A DNA stretch of 64,000 nucleotides from Vibrio sp. qd031 (GCF_002100145.1 NZ_JXQD01000030.1:62001-126000), one strand, 5' to 3'. Counted from the first letter of the stretch, positions 17,368 through 26,767 are shown. The notes: a model not told the origin generated them from the letters alone. Numbers and translations are program-made.

Positions 17368-17895
17368 ATGTTCGATTCACTTTGGGCTGCACTAGAGCGT
17401 AAAATCGTCCAGGTTCAGTCCTTTCCTCCTTTTAGCACAATTGATGGTGACTTGGCAGCTCATCCAGTGTCACTGGCGGTTCTCGGGTTAATAACAACCC
17501 TATCGTTAGCAGCCACCGCCAAAAGAAGAAGCCATAAGTACAGCCGACCAAAACAAACAGCACTGCGAGTGATAGCACTGGAAAAACAGACCATCTCCCC
17601 GTCTGCGGCTATGGAGGTATTACGTCAAGCCGTTCGCTACTACTACCCGCAATCTTACATTGACTCACTGAGTGGTGACGCTTGGTTTGTATTTCTAGAC
17701 TCTCAAGCAGAAAAGCCCCTGTTTAAAGAACACTCTGCTGAGTGGCAACAAGCGATGCATCCACAATATCAACTGCGTCGTCAACAAATAGATAAGGCTA
17801 CTCTTGTAGAGCAATGCGAAGCTTTTATTCACCAAGCACTTCCTCCTACGCGTCAACAGAAAGCGGCTGCCAGGATAGCGTCTAAAGCGCAATAG
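17368..17895 (+). CDS. DUF4381-like membrane-anchored protein, solitary
   Basis: 175 residues with one membrane segment (about 33-50: VSLAVLGLITTLSLAAT), then a basic juxtamembrane stretch (KRRSHKYSRPK) and a cytoplasmic/soluble domain with the sequence style of DUF4381 (LRQAVRYYYP, SGDAWFVFLDS). DUF4381 proteins are normally found with BatA/BatB-type and MoxR ATPase genes, but no such genes are adjacent here. The call is by resemblance only. Between it and pstB is a terminator working toward the minus strand. Confidence 0.55.
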   Translation: MFDSLWAALERKIVQVQSFPPFSTIDGDLAAHPVSLAVLGLITTLSLAATAKRRSHKYSRPKQTALRVIALEKQTISPSAAMEVLRQAVRYYYPQSYIDSLSGDAWFVFLDSQAEKPLFKEHSAEWQQAMHPQYQLRRQQIDKATLVEQCEAFIHQALPPTRQQKAAARIASKAQ

Positions 17896-17902
17896 CGGCC
17901 AC

Positions 17903-17926
17903 AAAAAAGCCCCTCATATGAGGGGC
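17903..17926 (-). terminator. Terminator of the pst operon
   Basis: GCCCCTCAT-ATGAGGGGC (17909-17926) is an 18-bp palindrome. On the minus strand it is followed by T6, so it ends transcription coming from pstB. On the plus strand it has no T-run. Confidence 0.85.
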
Positions 17927-17968
17927 AAAAGTTCCATCGCTTATTGTTGTAGTTTATACATTTATCAA

Positions 17969-18718
17969 TTAACCAAAGTCACCGTTCACGTAGCCACGTG
18001 TACGATCATCTTTAGGGTTTGAGAAAATCACTTTAGTATCATCGTGTTCAACCAGCTCTCCCATGAGGAAAAATGCTGTTCTATCTGAAATACGGCGTGC
18101 CTGCTGCATTGAGTGAGTCACGATTACAATGGTGTAGTTCTGCTTGAGGCTCTCCATCAAATCTTCAATTTTTGAGGTCGCTATTGGGTCCAAAGCCGAG
18201 GTTGGCTCATCCATTAAGATGACGTCAGGCTCCATAGATATAGTACGCGCAATACATAGACGTTGCTGCTGACCACCGGATAATCCAAACGCATGAGATT
18301 TAAGGCGATCTTTCACCTCATCCCAAAGTGCTGCACCGCGCAATGAACGCTCTACCACCGCATCGATATGCTTCTTGTCTTTAATACCTTGAGCTCGTAA
18401 GCCATAAGCTACGTTCTCATAAATGCTCATTGGAAATGGGTTTGGCTTCTGGAAAACCATACCGACACGAATACGCAAATCAGCAACGTCGATGTTACCG
18501 TAAATGTCTTGATCATCCATCTGTACAAGACCGGTGATCTTAACGCCAGCAATAAGGTCATTCATGCGATTCAAACAGCGTAGCAATGTCGATTTACCAC
18601 AGCCTGAAGGGCCGATAAGTGCGGTAACTTGCTTTTTAGGCACTGGAAGATTAATGCCTTTAAGTGCTTGGTTTTCACCGTAAAAAAGGTCTAAGTTTTC
18701 GATGTTAAATTTGTTCAT
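17969..18718 (-). CDS. pstB: Phosphate ABC transporter ATPase PstB
   Basis: The ATPase of the high-affinity phosphate importer PstSCAB. 249 residues with Walker A GPSGCGKST (36-44), signature LSGGQQQRL and Walker B VILMDEPTSALD, followed by VTHSMQQA. It is the last gene of the operon, about 98 bases after pstA, and is followed by a terminator. No phoU follows, so the accessory regulator, if present, is elsewhere. Confidence 0.97.
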   Translation of the reverse strand: MNKFNIENLDLFYGENQALKGINLPVPKKQVTALIGPSGCGKSTLLRCLNRMNDLIAGVKITGLVQMDDQDIYGNIDVADLRIRVGMVFQKPNPFPMSIYENVAYGLRAQGIKDKKHIDAVVERSLRGAALWDEVKDRLKSHAFGLSGGQQQRLCIARTISMEPDVILMDEPTSALDPIATSKIEDLMESLKQNYTIVIVTHSMQQARRISDRTAFFLMGELVEHDDTKVIFSNPKDDRTRGYVNGDFG

Positions 18719-18816
18719 TGTTCTTTCTCTTCAATTCTTTTTCGTTCGCAGTCGCGGTGAAGACTGAGCCTATTTCGCTATCGCTTAAGGCAGTCTGTCT
18801 CGAGTTTTTGCTTAAA

Positions 18817-19689
18817 TTAGTAAGTAGCTTTGCTAATGCGACTTGCGAGTAATTTGGTAAACATATTGATCAGCAGTACAACTACAATCAGTACAGTTGC
18901 GGTGCCGTACGCTTGGTTCCATTCATCTATCGTGAATAGCTCCGTAGTCAGTTTATACAGGTGAACGGTTAGGGTACGTCCAGAGTCCAATAAAGAATCA
19001 GGAATACGCGCTACCATACCCGCGGTCAAGAATACCGGTGCCGATTCACCGATCACACGACCAATACTGAGGATAACCGAAGTCAAAATGCCAGGGGTTG
19101 CACTTGGTAGAATCAAACGCCAAATGGTGTAGATTTTTGAAGAGCCTAATGCGTAAGAACCTTCTCTATAGGTCGATGGCACAGCCATCAGCGCTTCTTC
19201 AGTGGTACGGATAATGACTGGAAGTATCAAGATACTCAGCGTTAATGCACCAGAAAGAATAGAGAAACCAAGGCCAAGAATGGCAACGAAGAACGTCATA
19301 CCAAACAGACCAAAGATAATAGACGGAATACCAGCCAATGATTCAGTACAGAAACGAATCACTTTCACTAAGCGGCTACCCACTTTCGCGTATTCAGTCA
19401 AATAGATTGCCGTCATAATACCCAATGGCGCTGCAACCGCTATGGACGCAAATACCATGTAGATGGTTGACACAATCATAGGGAAAATACCAGCTTCATC
19501 GCCTGTACGTGTGTAGTCATCGGTCACAAACTTCCAATCGACGAACTGCAGTCCGTTCGACAAGATGTACCAGATGATCCAAAACAAGAACCCTACGGTC
19601 AGTGATGCAGCAAACCAGATCATCGCGTTTAAAAAACGGTCTTTATTGACGCGAGCCTGTTTAAGTTTTGATTGAACTTGAATAGACAT
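18817..19689 (-). CDS. pstA: Phosphate ABC transporter permease PstA
   Basis: An inner-membrane permease subunit of 290 residues with six expected transmembrane helices and the conserved ABC-contact loop (TTEEALMAVPSTYREGSYALGSSKIYTIWRL, here split into its key points EEALMAVP and YALGSSK). It starts 3 bases after the pstC stop, consistent with tight cotranslation. Confidence 0.96.
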   Translation of the reverse strand: MSIQVQSKLKQARVNKDRFLNAMIWFAASLTVGFLFWIIWYILSNGLQFVDWKFVTDDYTRTGDEAGIFPMIVSTIYMVFASIAVAAPLGIMTAIYLTEYAKVGSRLVKVIRFCTESLAGIPSIIFGLFGMTFFVAILGLGFSILSGALTLSILILPVIIRTTEEALMAVPSTYREGSYALGSSKIYTIWRLILPSATPGILTSVILSIGRVIGESAPVFLTAGMVARIPDSLLDSGRTLTVHLYKLTTELFTIDEWNQAYGTATVLIVVVLLINMFTKLLASRISKATY

Positions 19690-19692
19690 GTT

Positions 19693-20661
19693 TTATCTCG
19701 CTTTTTCGCGGTTGAGGTAAAGTAAGCTGGCGTTGAGCAGCATAATGAACACTAGAAGCACAACACCCGTTGCGTACAGTGCACTTGCGTGTGTACCACT
19801 TGCGTAGGACATCTCAATCGCGATATTAGCTGTTAACGTACGTGCAGAGTCTAAAATGCCTCCAGGCATCGCAGGGGCGTTCCCCATCACCATGATGATT
19901 GCCATGGTTTCACCCAATGCACGACCGATACCCAAAATAACCGCTGTCATAATGCCAGAGCGAGCTGCTGGCAACAGTATTTTAAAAATGGTGTATATCT
20001 TTGATGCGCCTAGTGCGTACGAGCCTTCTTTGTAAGACGACGGCACGGCGCGAATCGATGTTTCTGAAACAGTAATAACTGTTGGCAGAATCATCACACC
20101 AAGCACAATAATTCCCGCCAGAATAGTGTTACCAGCAGGAACATTAAAAATGTCTTGGATGAGTGGAACAATAATCACCAAGCCAAAGAATCCGTAAACC
20201 ACTGATGGTATACCGGCAAGAAGCTCTACCGCAGGACGGATGATATTAGCGAGGGATTTAGGCGCTACTTCTGCAATAAAAATAGCGGTAAGAACCCCGA
20301 TTGGAACACCGACAATTACCGCACCTAAGGTTGAAGCAACCGAGGCGACGATCATTGTAGCAACACCATACAGTGCCGGTGGAAGCCAGTTTTGCCCCAA
20401 AACGATGCCGGAAACTCCGGCCTCTTGGAATGCAGGGATACTTTCTTTAACAATAAAGTACGCGATGATAGCCAGTGAAACGATACCGATAATGGCACTG
20501 GTTAAAAACAGCCCGTGGAAAATTCGTTCTTTCCAGTCGATTCGTTTATTTTGGCGTAGCGCTTTTTTGTCTTGAGGTAAGTTGCTTTGGTTCTCGGCAA
20601 CGTCACTCATTAGAGACTTAGTATTAGCCATAGAATTTTCACTACTGATTGCGATGGTCAT
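19693..20661 (-). CDS. pstC: Phosphate ABC transporter permease PstC
   Basis: The partner permease of PstA, 322 residues. An N-terminal hydrophilic extension of about 45 residues (charged, KKALRQNKRIDWK) precedes the helices. The coupling loop IRAVPSSYKEGSYALGASK (in its parts) is near the middle. Start choice among 20661 and a second ATG ten codons in is uncertain; neither has a strong ribosome site. Confidence 0.93.
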   Translation of the reverse strand: MTIAISSENSMANTKSLMSDVAENQSNLPQDKKALRQNKRIDWKERIFHGLFLTSAIIGIVSLAIIAYFIVKESIPAFQEAGVSGIVLGQNWLPPALYGVATMIVASVASTLGAVIVGVPIGVLTAIFIAEVAPKSLANIIRPAVELLAGIPSVVYGFFGLVIIVPLIQDIFNVPAGNTILAGIIVLGVMILPTVITVSETSIRAVPSSYKEGSYALGASKIYTIFKILLPAARSGIMTAVILGIGRALGETMAIIMVMGNAPAMPGGILDSARTLTANIAIEMSYASGTHASALYATGVVLLVFIMLLNASLLYLNREKAR

Positions 20662-20697
20662 AAAACACTCAAAAAATCATTGAGATAAATAGAAAAG

Positions 20698-20719
20698 GCT
20701 CAGCCCTCACGGGCTGAGC
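20698..20719 (-). terminator. Hairpin between pstS and pstC
   Basis: GCTCAGCCC and GGGCTGAGC are perfect 9-bp arms around TCAC. On the minus strand the tail is CTTTTC. It probably acts as a partial terminator or mRNA stabiliser giving more PstS than PstC. The role is inferred. Confidence 0.7.
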
Positions 20720-20735
20720 AAGTTAGTCATTAAAA

Positions 20736-21557
20736 TTAGTTAACTGAGATGTAGCCTTTGCCGTCTACCAGTTTCTGAGCTTCGTCAGCAACCATCCAGT
20801 CTAGGAACTTTTGAGTTTCAGCTGTTGGTGCGCCTTCTTTGTAAAGCACTAGGAAAGGACGAGCTACTTTGTAAGAACCGTTCTTAACGTTGTCTACTGA
20901 TGCTGGAATACCGTCGATTTCTAGCGCTGTAACAGAGCCGTCAACAGTACCTAGTGAGATGTAACCGATAGCGTAAGGGTTAGAAGCAACCATAGTTTTT
21001 AGAGCGCCGTTACCGTTAGCAACTTGAGCACGTTGAGAAATTGCAGACACTGTTACGTCGTTGATCTTCATTTTCAGGCTCATGATGTCTTCAAATGCGC
21101 CACGTGTGCCAGATGCAGTATCACGAGTTACAACAACGATTGGCTTGTCCATACCGCCAACGTCTTTCCAGTTTGTTACTTCACCTTTATAGATTGCAGA
21201 TACTTGCTCTGCAGTCAGACCTTCAAGGCTGTTTTTAGGGTTTACAACAACTGCGATACCGTCACGAGCAACAACCAACTCTTTTAGAGTAGGCTCTTTT
21301 TCAGAATCTTTAAGGTCACGTGAAGACATACCTAGGTCTGCAGAACCGTTTTTCGCCGCTTTTACGCCAGCAGAAGAACCAGGGCCTTGAACTTCGATGA
21401 ATACGTTTGAGTTAGACTTCATGTAAGTTTCAGAGAAAACTTCCATCAGAGGAGTCACACTGCTCGAACCCACAGCAGAGATAGTTTCTTTTGCTACTAC
21501 TGGGTTGATCGCTAGAGCGCCTAGAAGTGCCACTGCGCCGATAACTGTCTTTTTCAT
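20736..21557 (-). CDS. pstS: Phosphate-binding protein PstS
   Basis: The periplasmic phosphate receptor of the Pst system. 273 residues with a signal peptide (KKTVIGAVALLGALAINPVVA) and the phosphate-site pieces GSSSVTPLME, DLGMSSRDL and TRDTASGTRGAF. It is first in the operon and starts about 90 bases downstream of a Pho box, so it should be switched on by PhoB in phosphate limitation. Confidence 0.95.
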   Translation of the reverse strand: MKKTVIGAVALLGALAINPVVAKETISAVGSSSVTPLMEVFSETYMKSNSNVFIEVQGPGSSAGVKAAKNGSADLGMSSRDLKDSEKEPTLKELVVARDGIAVVVNPKNSLEGLTAEQVSAIYKGEVTNWKDVGGMDKPIVVVTRDTASGTRGAFEDIMSLKMKINDVTVSAISQRAQVANGNGALKTMVASNPYAIGYISLGTVDGSVTALEIDGIPASVDNVKNGSYKVARPFLVLYKEGAPTAETQKFLDWMVADEAQKLVDGKGYISVN

Positions 21558-21646
21558 TACTTTTTCCTTAAGTGGTATTCAAACCGTTTATGTTTTGTGA
21601 ACGGTGCTCAATGTATCCTTGTTATATGACAGTTATGTTTCACCTG

Positions 21647-21665
21647 ATTGAAAGGTTTATGACAA
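21647..21665 (-). promoter_or_regulatory. Pho box upstream of pstS
   Basis: On the minus strand TTGTCATAAACCTTTCAAT matches the 18-base Pho box pattern CTGTCATAxAxCTGTCAT at most positions. A further CTGTCAT half-repeat sits at 21626-21632. Position, about 90 bases before pstS, is right for PhoB activation. Confidence 0.75.
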
Positions 21666-22065
21666 CGCAATATTTATTCTCATACCGTACAGCACCCTAA
21701 GTGCTATCTAGCATGCAGCGAGTTTCTTAGCGTTTACAACATTTGACTCGCATTGTTTGCATGCACAAATAGCGCTCTGTGTGACACATTGCTGCAGCCG
21801 AATATGACAATGTCTATTGCCGCTGTTCGGGCATTTCACCTACTATTATCTGATCTGTGATAAACACTGGAAGCGCTAAAGTAGTTAGAGTGGTAGAAGC
21901 TCTGAGGAACCACAGAGCTAAAAGAAGCCTCGCGTGATATTGGGCATGGTCGAATCTTATACACCCACCATTTGACCGTCTCTGATCAAAAGGCACTACC
22001 ATTATGGATGAGGTTTTTAAGTTTCTATGGAGATATCAGAAGAGAACAAACACAAAATGCAGGAC
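21666..22065. other. Intergenic region between pstS and the porin terminator
   Basis: About 400 bases without a convincing gene. A weak tRNA-like look (GAATC and CCACCA near 21953-21972) does not fold with a matching acceptor arm. The rest has no strong hairpin. It may hold unrecognised small RNA or simply spacing. Confidence 0.3.
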
Positions 22066-22105
22066 AAAAAAAAAGCGTGACCTGTGATTTGCTGGCCACG
22101 CTTTT
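22066..22105 (-). terminator. Terminator of the first porin gene
   Basis: AAAAGCGTG (22071-22079) pairs with CACGCTTTT (22097-22105). On the minus strand it is followed by a run of T, and it lies about 40 bases after the porin stop. Confidence 0.8.
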
Positions 22106-22145
22106 AATCGACTAATACCTGTTTAGTAATTGTTTAGCAAAATGT

Positions 22146-23342
22146 TTACCACCAGGCTTCCCACATTGCACCCAGCGCAAAGGTATCCTCAGCAACATAA
22201 TCATCGGCAGCTACGTCATTAGAACTATCACCGAACGTCGCGTAAAAGCGTAACATTGGACGATCGCCCCCCTTCGCATTACCGTAACTAATGTTTTGCG
22301 ACAAAGTGATTTTCCAAGCACTGTTTTCGCCATCGTCTTTATAATCAACAATCGAATAACCAGCCTCAACCCAAGTAGAGTGTATGTCAGTCCAGCTATA
22401 CATTGGACGAACTATTACGCTGTAGTTATCTCTTGACGCATCAACATCTGTTGTCGGTGAGTCATTGTCTAGAGTGTGGTACGCAGCAATGTAGCCAAAC
22501 TCAAATTGGTCCGTAAAGTCATACTGGCCCTGCCAATGCGCCAAAATGGTGGTTAGATCGTCATCACGAGTAAACACCGAATTGTCCGCGCCATCACCAA
22601 AACGTAAGAAAATTTGATCGTACCCTCGCTCACGCGTGAAATCGTAGACACCCGCAATATGGTAAGAGCTTGCTTTGTTTAACTCTCCTGTAGGGTCACC
22701 ATCATCGTCGAGTACAGCCCATCCTTTTTCAGACGCAAAGCCATAGTTCACTAGGAATGAGAACCCACCAATACCATGCAGTTTAGAAGTAAATGCGTAG
22801 TTGCCATTGTCGGCAACCCCAGTACCCGCGACCTGCGCCACGATAGAGGCATCAAACACTACACCGCCAAGTTGCAAGTCGGTGAAACCACCCCCTTGGC
22901 CATCATGGGACATCAAGAAGTAATCGTTAAGTCCTGCTTGTGGTCGTTGATGAAAATCTCGACCTGCCCAGACCGTCATTCCTGGCTGAGACTCAAAGAC
23001 ATTCGTCACTTTCGCGTAGAACTTTTTAAGATTGAGATCATCACTGTAGTGATCGACCATCAAAGCGATGTCCCACTTAGTGCCATTATCAGAAGTTAAC
23101 CGTTGGCCAATCTGAAACTCGCCGCCGTTCGCTTCGTTACCCAAACGACCAACGTTATGTCCTATGGTTTCCCCCAGAGGTGCAACGTATTCATTGACGC
23201 TGTCGCTATAATGCAAACCGTACCGTGCGTATCCAGAAAAATAAAAGCCATCGTCGGCGATAGCAATGCCACTGCTGAGTAGACCACCACCGAACGTTGA
23301 AAGACCCATTGCGGTCATGGTAAATAATGTTATGTTTTTCAT
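22146..23342 (-). CDS. Maltoporin-family (LamB/OmpS-like) outer-membrane porin, paralogue 1
   Basis: A 398-residue outer-membrane porin. It has a signal peptide cleaved near GIAIADD, FYFSGYARYG at the mature start, RLGNEANGGEFQ, WAGRDFHQRPQAGLNDYF and a C-terminal barrel end AMWEAWW. These are LamB-type landmarks (the family ends in a Trp pair). LamB porins let maltodextrins cross the outer membrane. It lies beside a second gene very similar to it. No clear MalT box was found upstream. Confidence 0.85.
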   Translation of the reverse strand: MKNITLFTMTAMGLSTFGGGLLSSGIAIADDGFYFSGYARYGLHYSDSVNEYVAPLGETIGHNVGRLGNEANGGEFQIGQRLTSDNGTKWDIALMVDHYSDDLNLKKFYAKVTNVFESQPGMTVWAGRDFHQRPQAGLNDYFLMSHDGQGGGFTDLQLGGVVFDASIVAQVAGTGVADNGNYAFTSKLHGIGGFSFLVNYGFASEKGWAVLDDDGDPTGELNKASSYHIAGVYDFTRERGYDQIFLRFGDGADNSVFTRDDDLTTILAHWQGQYDFTDQFEFGYIAAYHTLDNDSPTTDVDASRDNYSVIVRPMYSWTDIHSTWVEAGYSIVDYKDDGENSAWKITLSQNISYGNAKGGDRPMLRFYATFGDSSNDVAADDYVAEDTFALGAMWEAWW

Positions 23343-23701
23343 ATAATTACCCTGGACGTGTTACAACATTGGCTGCAACATTCTTCTTTCGCAATTGAAA
23401 GTCTAAAAATTATAGTTGGCAATCCGAATTACTAAGGATGAACTTATGGTGTATTTATAGGTGAAACTTGTTTAATTTTAGCTACATGCGAACGATTCTC
23501 GTCATGTTGTGCAGGAAAATGAAAGAGAACGATTTTTATAGGTAGATGCCGTTAGGCTTTGCCGCTAATAATCCTCGCACCAAAAGTAAAGTGACGAGTA
23601 CAGAAAAACCCCAACATTCCAAATAGAACATTGAGGTTTTTAAACTAACCAGCTTTAATTAACGAAAATCGTTAGTTGTGAAAGCTGCTCAACTCATTGA
23701 C
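23343..23701. other. Intergenic region between the two porin genes
   Basis: About 360 bases. It contains the upstream region of paralogue 1 and the terminator of paralogue 2 at 23604-23641. One GGATGA (23436-23441) is a single MalT-core match and is probably chance. No other signal is seen. Confidence 0.4.
23604..23641 (-). terminator. Terminator of porin paralogue 2
   Basis: AAAAACC (23604-23610) pairs with GGTTTTT (23635-23641), with an inner partial stem CAA...TTG and a 2x2 mismatch. The minus-strand tail ends in T. Confidence 0.65.
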
Positions 23702-24937
23702 TTACCACCAAGCTTCAAACATTGCACCTACAGACACTGTGTCTAGCTCAGTTTTGTCACCTGTCTCTGTAACTTCGTTGGTTGCATCACCCACTGTTGC
23801 GTAAAAACGCAGCATTGGACGGTCGCCACTCTTCGCTTCACCAAAGCTGATGTTTTGAGAAAGCGTTGCTTTCCAAGCACTGTTTGTACCATCGTCTTTG
23901 TAGTCAACTACAGAGTAACCTGCTTCTAACCATGTAGAGTGGATGTTATTCCAGCTGTACATCGGACGTACGATTGCGTTGTAGTTGGTACGTGAAGCGT
24001 CTGTATCTTTGTAACGGTTATGCACTTTCTCATCGTTAGTTAGGTTCTGGTACGCAGCGACATAACCAAGTTCAAATTTGTCAGTGAAGTCGTGACCACC
24101 TTCCCAGTGAACCATAGTGGTAGAGATGTCATCGTTACGCATAAACACTGAGTCTTGTGCGCCATCGGTGTAACGCAGGATAACTTGGTTCCAACCACCT
24201 GTGTGATTAAAGTCCATGACAGCGGCAAGCTGGTAAGAAGTCATTCCGTCAAATTCGTCGGTATTACCCACGACGTTTCCATCTGCATCTTCAATATCTC
24301 TGCCATTAGCAGCGTCAGAAGCAAAACCGTAGTTAAATAGGAACGATAGAGAACCTACATCACCAAGGCCAATACCGTGTAACTTAGAAGTAAACGCGTA
24401 GTTACCGTTATCACCCGTACCGCCGCCGTCTACTTGACCAACAACCGATGCGTCAAATGCGATGCCTCCAATTTGAAGATCAGTGAAACCACCACCTTGA
24501 CCATCGTGTGTCATCCAGAAGTAGTCGTTCAGACCTGTTTGCGGACGTTGATGGAAGTCACGACCAGCCCAAACCGTCATACCTGGTTGAGATTCGAAAA
24601 CATTGTCTGCTTTCGCATAGAATTTTTTAAGACCAACTGAATCGCCCCAATGCTCTAGCATCACTGCTAGGTCCCAGTTTGTTCCGTTGTCAGACGTCAT
24701 TTTGTTGCCGAACTGGAATTCACCGCCGTTGCTTTCGTTACCTAGGCGACCTGCTGATGCACCATTTAATGCGCCATCTGGTGCAACGTATGCTTCGTCA
24801 CCAGCTGCGTAGTGAGCGCCGTAACGAGCGTAACCTGAGAAATAGAACCCTTCATCTGAGTCGTTCGCAATGGCGATGCCAGAGCCTAGTGTTGCTAAAA
24901 CCGCAGCGCTAATTGGAAGTAATTTAAGTGCTTTCAT
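23702..24937 (-). CDS. Maltoporin-family (LamB/OmpS-like) outer-membrane porin, paralogue 2
   Basis: A 411-residue porin of the LamB type with the same landmark pieces as its neighbour (FYFSGYARYG, RLGNESNGGEFQFG, WAGRDFHQRPQTGLNDYF, AMFEAWW). Most of the differences are in loops, including an inserted stretch around residues 215-235 (ANGRDIEDADGNVVG). By eye it is more than half identical to paralogue 1, so the pair is a tandem duplication. The pair could be specialised for different sugar lengths. Its long AT-rich upstream region suggests strong regulation. Confidence 0.87.
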   Translation of the reverse strand: MKALKLLPISAAVLATLGSGIAIANDSDEGFYFSGYARYGAHYAAGDEAYVAPDGALNGASAGRLGNESNGGEFQFGNKMTSDNGTNWDLAVMLEHWGDSVGLKKFYAKADNVFESQPGMTVWAGRDFHQRPQTGLNDYFWMTHDGQGGGFTDLQIGGIAFDASVVGQVDGGGTGDNGNYAFTSKLHGIGLGDVGSLSFLFNYGFASDAANGRDIEDADGNVVGNTDEFDGMTSYQLAAVMDFNHTGGWNQVILRYTDGAQDSVFMRNDDISTTMVHWEGGHDFTDKFELGYVAAYQNLTNDEKVHNRYKDTDASRTNYNAIVRPMYSWNNIHSTWLEAGYSVVDYKDDGTNSAWKATLSQNISFGEAKSGDRPMLRFYATVGDATNEVTETGDKTELDTVSVGAMFEAWW

Positions 24938-25374
24938 TGATTTACCTATGCTGTTTGTACGATCTAATGTGATGTCGTAACTTTTTATATTTTTGACTTA
25001 CTTATTGTTATTGCCAGTAGCGAGCGCAAATGAAAGTCCAATTCATTTTTGCTACAACAATTGACCGAGCCAATTTAGTGCAATAAGGGATATACAGTTT
25101 GAGCACCTGATCACCGTTTATTTTTTATAGAGTTTACATTTAGAATAAAAAAAACTAAATGACACATAAAACAAACAAAAACAAAGACTTATTAAGTGAA
25201 ATAAATGTATTATTTTATTCTATTGCAATAGCAACTTCTCCAAATGCTGCATTGATCACAACATAATTATTGAAAATCATATGAGTACCGAGTGAAACAG
25301 AAAACGGTAAAGATATTACTTGGCGAAAATTAACAAAACTTACCGCTATAATTTAACAACTTAAGCTGCAAACA
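24938..25374. other. AT-rich region upstream of porin paralogue 2
   Basis: About 440 bases of noncoding, strongly AT-rich DNA between the porin and the helicase. It should contain the porin promoter. No MalT core (GGAGGA/GGATGA), good CRP site or strong hairpin was identified. Confidence 0.4.
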
Positions 25375-25400
25375 TAAAAAAACCGCTTAAAAAAGCGGCT
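25375..25400 (-). terminator. Terminator of the DEAD-box helicase gene
   Basis: CCGCTT (25383-25388) pairs with AAGCGG (25393-25398) around A4. On the minus strand it is followed by T7. Confidence 0.85.
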
Positions 25401-25432
25401 TTGAATTTCTAATAATCAGGGAGTGTAAAGAC

Positions 25433-26767
25433 TCAATCTGTAGAATCCTCATTCTGAGGACGTTTTTTAGGAACAAATACGTTATCTCCCACCGCCACAT
25501 GCTGATAAAAACTTTTATCCCGTTTTACAGGTTTGCGTGCCGCTTTCTTAGGTTGTGCCTTGTGCGCCGTCTTGCCTTTGCTTGGTTTGCCTGCAAACTT
25601 AGGTTTACGAGGTTTAATGCCTTTAAACTTCCCTATTAAGCCTTCAAGAGTCTCGAATCGAATGTCTTGTTGAAGATAGGTTTCGATACGCTTAAAACTT
25701 GCCCAATCCTTGGGACCAACCAACGACAGCGCCTCACCACGATTGCCGGCTCGACCTGTACGGCCTACGCGGTGCACATACTCTTCAGTGTGTTTTGGCA
25801 TATCAAAGTTAATCACATGAGAAACATTTGGAATGTCGATGCCGCGAGAGGCAATATCGGTGGTCACGAGTATTTTGTGCACGGCACGTTCAAACTGACT
25901 CATGATCGCATTACGTTGTGATTGAGAAAGCTCGCCACTTAATGCCACAGCTTTCAACTTGCGTTGATTAAGCAGTTCTGTAAGTCGTTCTGTATCGCTT
26001 CGGGTAGCGGTAAAAATCATCACCTGACGATAGTTTGCGTCGTCAAGAATACGATCCAACAAAGCCTGTTTATGATCCAGGTGGTCACACAAGTAAAAGC
26101 GTTGGTCGATGTCGGTATGTTGCTGATTGGCCGCACCCACCGCAATACGTTTTGGGTCTTCCAACATCTGCATTGCGATGTCATTCACTTCGGCATGGTC
26201 CAACGTAGCCGAAAACATCAAGGTTTGACGACGGCGATGGTTTGCAGCTTTGTGAATACTATGAAGCTCTTTCACAAAACCGAGATCCAACATACGATCG
26301 GCTTCATCCAGTACCAGGGTATCCAAACCGTCGAGATAGAGAGAACGATGCTCTAAATGATCGGCAAGTCGACCCGGGGTCGCGACAATAAAGCGAGGGT
26401 ATTTCCTTAGCGCTTTTACTTGATCATTAAAGTTTTCACCGCCCACTATTAACGTCGCCGTATAAGATAGACCACCTAACATGCCGCGCAGTTCACCGTA
26501 GACTTGCTTCGCCAATTCACGCGTCGGTGCTAAGATAACACCTCGCGGGTCTCTAGCAGAGAATGCCTTACTTTTTAACGCCTTATGTAGCATTGGTAAT
26601 ACAAACGCCAATGTTTTACCCGAGCCAGTTTTAGACGAAGCCAGCAGGTCTTTATTTGCCAAAGCAACAGGTATGGCCTGGCGCTGTATATCCGTCGCTT
26701 TCTTAAACGCGAAATGATCTAAGTTTTTTAGTAAACGGTTATCAAGACCTAACTCTTTAAATTGCAA
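25433..26767 (-). CDS. DEAD-box ATP-dependent RNA helicase (RhlE/SrmB-like)
   Basis: RNA helicase of 444 residues for ribosome or RNA remodelling. Motifs appear in order: Q motif (ATDIQRQAIP), I SSKTGSGKT, Ia APTRELAKQ, Ib TPGRLADHL, II DEADRMLDLGF, III SATLDH, V TTDIASRGIDIP, VI HRVGRTGRAG. The basic C-terminal tail (about 375-444, rich in KPKGAK) is typical of accessory RNA-binding extensions. Assignment to a named helicase is not possible by eye. Confidence 0.92.
   Translation of the reverse strand: MQFKELGLDNRLLKNLDHFAFKKATDIQRQAIPVALANKDLLASSKTGSGKTLAFVLPMLHKALKSKAFSARDPRGVILAPTRELAKQVYGELRGMLGGLSYTATLIVGGENFNDQVKALRKYPRFIVATPGRLADHLEHRSLYLDGLDTLVLDEADRMLDLGFVKELHSIHKAANHRRRQTLMFSATLDHAEVNDIAMQMLEDPKRIAVGAANQQHTDIDQRFYLCDHLDHKQALLDRILDDANYRQVMIFTATRSDTERLTELLNQRKLKAVALSGELSQSQRNAIMSQFERAVHKILVTTDIASRGIDIPNVSHVINFDMPKHTEEYVHRVGRTGRAGNRGEALSLVGPKDWASFKRIETYLQQDIRFETLEGLIGKFKGIKPRKPKFAGKPSKGKTAHKAQPKKAARKPVKRDKSFYQHVAVGDNVFVPKKRPQNEDSTD

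Noticed and set aside
21870..21975. tRNA-like sequence (GTAGTTAGAGTGGTAG, GGTCGAATC, CCACCA)
   Set aside because: The T-arm lacks a base and the acceptor 3' strand has no matching 5' strand, so no cloverleaf forms.
23436..23441. GGATGA as a MalT box for porin paralogue 1
   Set aside because: A lone 6-base match, with no second box or overlap as in the mal promoters.
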